A stretch of 64,000 nucleotides of DNA from Sphingomonadales bacterium (GTDB lineage Bacteria > Pseudomonadota > Alphaproteobacteria > Sphingomonadales > Sphingomonadaceae). Location: contig SEFZ01000014.1 of NCBI GenBank assembly GCA_004173185.1, forward strand, positions 1-64,000, written 5' to 3'. Every line of letters begins with the position of its first letter. The stretch's first letter is position 1. Under the pieces are notes generated by a model. The model did no database searches. It had not been told where the DNA came from and was given only the letters and a program-made list of their open reading frames with translations. Made by a program: the position numbers and the translations under genes. Positions 60,307 to 64,000 of the stretch are shown in pieces.

Positions 60307-61452
60307 ATGACCACGCAATTCGAACTCACCGACGAGCAGCTCCAGATTCAGGAAATGGCGCGCCAGTTCACCGCTGACGCGATCACCCCCCATGCGGCGG
60401 AGTGGGACGAGAACAGCATCTTCCCGCGCGACACGATCAAATCCGCCGCCGAACTGGGTTTCGCCTCGATCTATGTCTCCGAGGAATCGGGCGGCATCGG
60501 CCTCGGGCGGCTGGAATCCGCGCTGATCATGGAAGCGATGGCCTATGGCTGCGTGCCGACCAGTGCGTTCATCTCGATCCACAACATGGCGACTTGGATG
60601 ATCGATCGGTTCGGGTCGCAGGCGGTGAAGGATAAATATCTCCCGGGCCTGATCTCGATGGAATTGATGGCGAGCTATTGCCTGACCGAGCCGTCATCGG
60701 GTTCGGACGCCGCCGCGCTCAAGACCAGGGCCGTCAAGGACGGCGACCATTATGTCGTCAACGGCACCAAGCAGTTCATCTCGGGCGCGGGGGTCAACGA
60801 TCTCTACGTCACCATGGTCCGCACCGGCGTGGATGGGCCAAAGGGCATCACCTGCCTCGTGATCGAGAAGGACATGCCCGGCGTGTCGTTCGGCGCGAAG
60901 GAGCGCAAGCTCGGCTGGAACGCCAGCCCGACGGCAGGCGTGACCTTTGAGAATGTCCGCGTGCCTGCCGAAAACATCGTCGGCGGCGAAGGCGAGGGCT
61001 TCCGGATCGCGATGATGGGCCTCGATGGCGGCCGCCTCAACATCGGCGCGACGTCGCTCGGCGGTGCGCAGCGCTGCCTCGACGAAGCCATCGCCTACAC
61101 CAAGGATCGCCAGCAATTCGGCAAGGCGATCGCCGATTTCCAGAACACGCAATTCACCCTCGCCGACATGGCGACCGAATTGGAAGCCGCCCGCGCTTTG
61201 CTCTATCTCGCCGCCGCCAAGGTGACCGCCAACGCGCCCGACAAGACCAAATTCGCCGCCATGGCCAAGCGCTTCGCCACCGACACCGCCAGTTCGGTGA
61301 CCGATCGCGCGCTGCAATTGCATGGTGGCTATGGGTATCTCAAAGACTATCCGATCGAGCGATTCTGGCGCGATCTGCGGGTCAATTCGATCCTCGAGGG
61401 GACCAATCAGGTGATGCGGATGATCGTCGGCCGGGAGCTTACCCGCCAGTGA
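60307..61452 (+). CDS. Isobutyryl-CoA dehydrogenase (acyl-CoA dehydrogenase)
   Basis: A 381-residue acyl-CoA dehydrogenase with CLTEPSSGSDAAAL, FGAKERKLGWNASPTAGV, MMGLDGGRLNIGATSLGGAQ, the catalytic Glu in NSILEGTNQVMRMIVGREL and LHGGYGYLKDYPIERFWRD. The KLGWNASPT segment is typical of isobutyryl-CoA dehydrogenases (ACAD8-like). Placement between mmsA and the 3-hydroxyisobutyryl-CoA hydrolase fits isobutyryl-CoA to methacrylyl-CoA. It is coupled to the next gene by GTGA. Confidence 0.9.
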   Translation: MTTQFELTDEQLQIQEMARQFTADAITPHAAEWDENSIFPRDTIKSAAELGFASIYVSEESGGIGLGRLESALIMEAMAYGCVPTSAFISIHNMATWMIDRFGSQAVKDKYLPGLISMELMASYCLTEPSSGSDAAALKTRAVKDGDHYVVNGTKQFISGAGVNDLYVTMVRTGVDGPKGITCLVIEKDMPGVSFGAKERKLGWNASPTAGVTFENVRVPAENIVGGEGEGFRIAMMGLDGGRLNIGATSLGGAQRCLDEAIAYTKDRQQFGKAIADFQNTQFTLADMATELEAARALLYLAAAKVTANAPDKTKFAAMAKRFATDTASSVTDRALQLHGGYGYLKDYPIERFWRDLRVNSILEGTNQVMRMIVGRELTRQ

Positions 61453-62513
61453 CCTTTGCCGAAGCAAGCGTGAGCGACGACGTTCTGATTTCGGTCGAGG
61501 GCAAGCTGGGCCGCATCCGGCTCAACCGGCCCAAGGCGATCCATGCGCTCAACGCCGATATGTGCGCCGCGATGCTCGATGCGATCCAGCTTTGGGCAGC
61601 CGATCCGGCAGTCGAAGCGATCCTGATCGATCATGCGGAGGGCAGGGGTTTCTGCGCGGGTGGCGATATCCGCATGCTCGCCGAAAGCGGGGCCAGCGAC
61701 GGCGCGGAGGCGCGCGATTTCTTCCGGCTCGAATATCAGCTCAACCATAAGCTGTTCACCTGCGCCAAGCCGATCATCGCCTTCATGGACGGCATCACGA
61801 TGGGCGGCGGCGTCGGCATTTCGCAGCCCGCCAAATATCGGGTCGCGACCGAGAACACCAAATTCGCCATGCCCGAAACCGGCATCGGCCTGTTCCCCGA
61901 TGTCGGCGGCGGCTGGTATCTGGCGCGGCTGCCCGGCCGCATGGGTGAGTATCTCGCGCTGACCGGCGCGCGGCTCGACGGTGCGGAGTGTTTGGCGCTC
62001 GGGCTGGCGACGCATTATGTGCCCAGCGATCGCCTCGAAGAGGTGAAACGTGCCATCGGCGCAATGCCGGCCGAAGCGCAGGCGATCATCGCGGACTATG
62101 CCACCGCCACGTCGCGCGCGAACATTCTCGATCATAAGGCCGAGATCGACCGGCTCTTCGCGGCGGACACGCTTGAGGAAATCCTCGCCGGTCTCGAAGC
62201 CGATGCCGGCGAATGGGCCACCGCCCAGCTTGCCACGCTCGCCACCAAATCGCCTCAGGCGATGAAAGTCTCGCTCAAGCTGGTTCGCGATGGTCGCTAT
62301 ATGGACAGTTTCGAGCAGGAAATGGCGCAGGAGTTCGCGGTCGCCAGCCGGGTTGTGCAACGCCACGATTTCATCGAGGGGGTTCGCGCACTGATCGTCG
62401 ACAAGGACAATGCGCCGCGCTGGAATCCCGCATCGCCCGAGGGCGTCACCGATCATGTCATCGATCAGATATTCGCGCCGCTGAGCGAGGATGAGGCATG
62501 GGTGCCCGCTTGA
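61449..62513 (+). CDS. 3-hydroxyisobutyryl-CoA hydrolase
   Basis: A 354-residue crotonase-fold protein, longer than hydratases, of the HIBCH group: FCAGGDIRMLAESG, FMDGITMGGGVGISQPAKYRVATENTKFAMPETGIGLFPDVGGGWYLARLPG and the C-terminal DKDNAPRWNPASPEGV, which is diagnostic for these hydrolases. It frees 3-hydroxyisobutyrate from CoA in valine degradation. The GTG at 61449 overlaps the previous stop; a GTG at 61470 is an alternative. Confidence 0.93.
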   Translation: MTFAEASVSDDVLISVEGKLGRIRLNRPKAIHALNADMCAAMLDAIQLWAADPAVEAILIDHAEGRGFCAGGDIRMLAESGASDGAEARDFFRLEYQLNHKLFTCAKPIIAFMDGITMGGGVGISQPAKYRVATENTKFAMPETGIGLFPDVGGGWYLARLPGRMGEYLALTGARLDGAECLALGLATHYVPSDRLEEVKRAIGAMPAEAQAIIADYATATSRANILDHKAEIDRLFAADTLEEILAGLEADAGEWATAQLATLATKSPQAMKVSLKLVRDGRYMDSFEQEMAQEFAVASRVVQRHDFIEGVRALIVDKDNAPRWNPASPEGVTDHVIDQIFAPLSEDEAWVPA

Positions 62514-62520
62514 ATTTTCT

Positions 62521-62613
62521 CCGTCATGCTGAACTTGTTTCAGCATCCAATGTGCCGCAAGCGACGGCATAGCCCGTGGAGGGTTGGACCCTGAAACAAG
62601 TTCAGGGTGACGG
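62521..62613. repeat. Palindromic intergenic repeat, TGAAACAAGTTCAGG type
   Basis: CCGTCATGCTGAACTTG at the left and its near-complement CAAGTTCAGGGTGACGG at the right border a 93-base element with a GC-rich middle. Read on the minus strand it encodes the HPELVSGS...LKQVQHD peptide often mis-annotated in this group of bacteria. It is probably a mobile palindromic (REP/MITE-like) unit. Confidence 0.75.
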
Positions 62614-62633
62614 TTGTGTAAGGAACGAGACTG

Positions 62634-63410
62634 ATGTCGAACTACGAAACCATCCTCGTCGAGCAGCGCGGCGCCGTCACGCTCGTCACGCTCAACCGGC
62701 CCAAGGCGCTCAACGCGCTCAACAGCCAGATCCTGTCCGAACTGCTCGAGGCGATGAAGGCGTTCGATGCCGATCCGACTCAGGGCTGCGCCGTGCTCAC
62801 CGGTAGCGAAAAGGCGTTCGCCGCCGGGGCCGACATCAAGGAGATGCAGGCACAGGGCTTTGCCGACATGTACGGCCATGATTTCTTCGCGGGCTGGGAC
62901 GCATTCTGCCGCACCCGCAAGCCGATCATCGCCGCAGTGGCGGGCTATGCGCTGGGCGGCGGCTGCGAAGTCGCGATGATGTGCGACTTCATCCTCGCGG
63001 CTGACACCGCAAAGTTCGGCCAGCCCGAGATCAAGCTGGGAGTCTCCCCCGGCATGGGCGGTTCGCAGCGCCTCGCGCGTGCAGTGGGCAAGGCCAAGGC
63101 GATGGAAATGTGCCTCACCGGCCGGATGATGGACGCCGCCGAAGCAGAGCGCGCAGGGCTGGTCAGCCGCATTCTTCCGGCGGCCGATCTGGTCGAGGAC
63201 GCAGTCAACACCGCTGCGCTGATCGCATCGATGGCGCCGCTCTCGATCCTCGCGAACAAAGAAATGATCAACGCTGCGTTCGAGACGTCATTGGCGCAGG
63301 GCGTCCAGTTCGAGCGCCGGCTGTTCCACGCTTTGTTCGGCACCGCCGATCAGAAGGAAGGCATGACCGCCTTTGTCGAGAAGCGCCCGGGCAACTGGAC
63401 GGGGAAGTAA
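62634..63410 (+). CDS. Enoyl-CoA hydratase
   Basis: A 258-residue short-chain enoyl-CoA hydratase with [34 protein letters not shown] and [23 protein letters not shown], in which both catalytic glutamates (E of GGGCE and of QPE) are present. ATG 62634 follows AAGGAA. In this cluster it should hydrate methacrylyl-CoA to 3-hydroxyisobutyryl-CoA. It is separated from its neighbours by palindromic repeats on both sides. Confidence 0.93.
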   Translation: MSNYETILVEQRGAVTLVTLNRPKALNALNSQILSELLEAMKAFDADPTQGCAVLTGSEKAFAAGADIKEMQAQGFADMYGHDFFAGWDAFCRTRKPIIAAVAGYALGGGCEVAMMCDFILAADTAKFGQPEIKLGVSPGMGGSQRLARAVGKAKAMEMCLTGRMMDAAEAERAGLVSRILPAADLVEDAVNTAALIASMAPLSILANKEMINAAFETSLAQGVQFERRLFHALFGTADQKEGMTAFVEKRPGNWTGK

Positions 63411-63417
63411 GAGCAAC

Positions 63418-63499
63418 CGTCACCCCGGCGAAAGTCCGGGTCTCAGGCGACGGCGCAAGCCGTCTGCGGCACGAGATCCCGGCGTTCGCCGGGATGACG
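63418..63499. repeat. Palindromic intergenic repeat, CGTCACCCCGGCG type
   Basis: CGTCACCCCGGCGAAAG on the left pairs with CGTTCGCCGGGATGACG on the right of an 82-base element; a second small palindrome (GACGGCGCAAGCCGTC) lies in the middle. It differs in sequence from the repeat at 62521 but has the same layout. Confidence 0.75.
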
Positions 63500-63515
63500 A
63501 ATTGGAGAGTAAGAT

Positions 63516-64000
63516 ATGGCTCGCATCGCATTTATCGGCCTCGGCAATATGGGCGGCGGCATGGCTGCGAACCTCGCCAAGAACGGCCATGACGTCCGCG
63601 CCTTCGATCTCAGCCAGGACGCGCTCGATCGCGCCAAGGCCGCAGGCTGCCTGCCCGCCGCCACTGCTGCCGAAGCCCTTGTCGGTGCCGAAGCGATCGT
63701 GACGATGCTCCCGGCGGGCAAACATGTCGAAGCCGTCTATACCGAGACGCTGTTCGACGGTGCCGAAGCAGGCGCGATCCTGATCGATTGCTCGACCATC
63801 GATGTCGATACTGCGCGCCGCGTCGGCCTGGCGGCCACTGCGCGCGGGCTGATGGCGGTCGATGCGCCGGTCTCGGGCGGGATCGCTGCGGCCAATGCCG
63901 GCACGCTCACTTTCATGGTCGGCGGCTCGCAACAGGCGTTCGATCGCGCTGAGCCATTTTTGTCGGACATGGGCAAGGCGGTGATCCATGCGGGCGCTCC
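63516..64000 (+). CDS. mmsB: 3-hydroxyisobutyrate dehydrogenase, N-terminal part (cut by window edge)
   Basis: The first 161 residues are visible. MARIAFIGLGNMGGGMAANLAKNGHDV binds NAD, IDCSTIDVDTARRV and DAPVSGGIAAANAGTLTFMVGG form the substrate-binding loop. This is the N-terminal half of the MmsB family (about 295 residues). It oxidises 3-hydroxyisobutyrate to methylmalonate semialdehyde, feeding mmsA. Confidence 0.93.
   Translation, partial: MARIAFIGLGNMGGGMAANLAKNGHDVRAFDLSQDALDRAKAAGCLPAATAAEALVGAEAIVTMLPAGKHVEAVYTETLFDGAEAGAILIDCSTIDVDTARRVGLAATARGLMAVDAPVSGGIAAANAGTLTFMVGGSQQAFDRAEPFLSDMGKAVIHAGA

Noticed and set aside
61407..62879. 490-residue antisense frame with an HPELVSGS...LKQVQHD peptide
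   Set aside because: The peptide is the translation of the palindromic repeat at 62521-62613, not a protein motif.
1..64000. CRISPR array or rRNA operon
   Set aside because: No regularly spaced direct repeats and no rRNA-like sequence were seen.

Overview
The window looks like a chromosomal segment (or a large integrated segment) of a high-GC alphaproteobacterium, most likely a sphingomonad (Sphingomonas, Sphingobium, Novosphingobium or Sphingopyxis type). I base this on the codon usage, the tightly overlapping ATGA/GTGA gene junctions, a TonB receptor operon behind a cobalamin riboswitch, and two intergenic palindromic repeats of the kind common in sphingomonads. No database search was possible. 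Names rest on motifs and family knowledge.

Bases 1 to 40,700 are a dense catabolic region built around CoA thioesters. It holds five acyl-CoA dehydrogenases, three enoyl-CoA hydratases, two ADP-forming acyl-CoA synthetases, a tandem class III CoA-transferase, two true thiolases, a thiolase-like/OB-fold pair that resembles the retro-aldolases of steroid side-chain degradation, a MaoC hydratase, an adrenodoxin-type ferredoxin, several short-chain dehydrogenases, two old-yellow-enzyme relatives, an epoxide hydrolase, esterase-like hydrolases and the electron-transfer flavoprotein etfBA. One long plus-strand operon (16,321 to 28,817) reads as a complete activation, dehydrogenation, hydration and carbon-carbon cleavage route. 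A kinase/dehydrogenase pair at 1,927 to 4,397 resembles the LvaA/LvaC and ACAD10/11 systems that remove a 4-hydroxy group. The substrate is not identified. No ring-hydroxylating oxygenase, P450 or local regulator is present in this part, but a shared operator-like motif occurs in two of its promoters.

Bases 40,700 to 49,500 are accessory DNA. A frameshifted IS3-family remnant is followed by a defence cluster: a two-gene CBASS (SLATT membrane effector plus CD-NTase with an AGS-C sensor), then in convergent orientation a second CD-NTase with an unusual effector that fuses a GrpB-type nucleotidyltransferase domain to a four-helix membrane module, then a divergent Swt1-type HEPN protein and an unknown small protein. 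The right edge is marked by a 53-base 3' fragment of a tRNA-Val(GAC) gene with its terminator, the classic scar of an integrated island.

Bases 49,700 to 57,760 carry two exported proteins of unknown function, an AraC-type regulator and a cobalamin uptake operon (riboswitch, btuB-type receptor, lipoprotein, permease, ATPase). Bases 57,837 to 64,000 are the valine/isobutyrate degradation cluster (mmsA, isobutyryl-CoA dehydrogenase, 3-hydroxyisobutyryl-CoA hydrolase, enoyl-CoA hydratase, 3-hydroxyisobutyrate dehydrogenase) with a periplasmic polysaccharide-deacetylase gene inserted in it.
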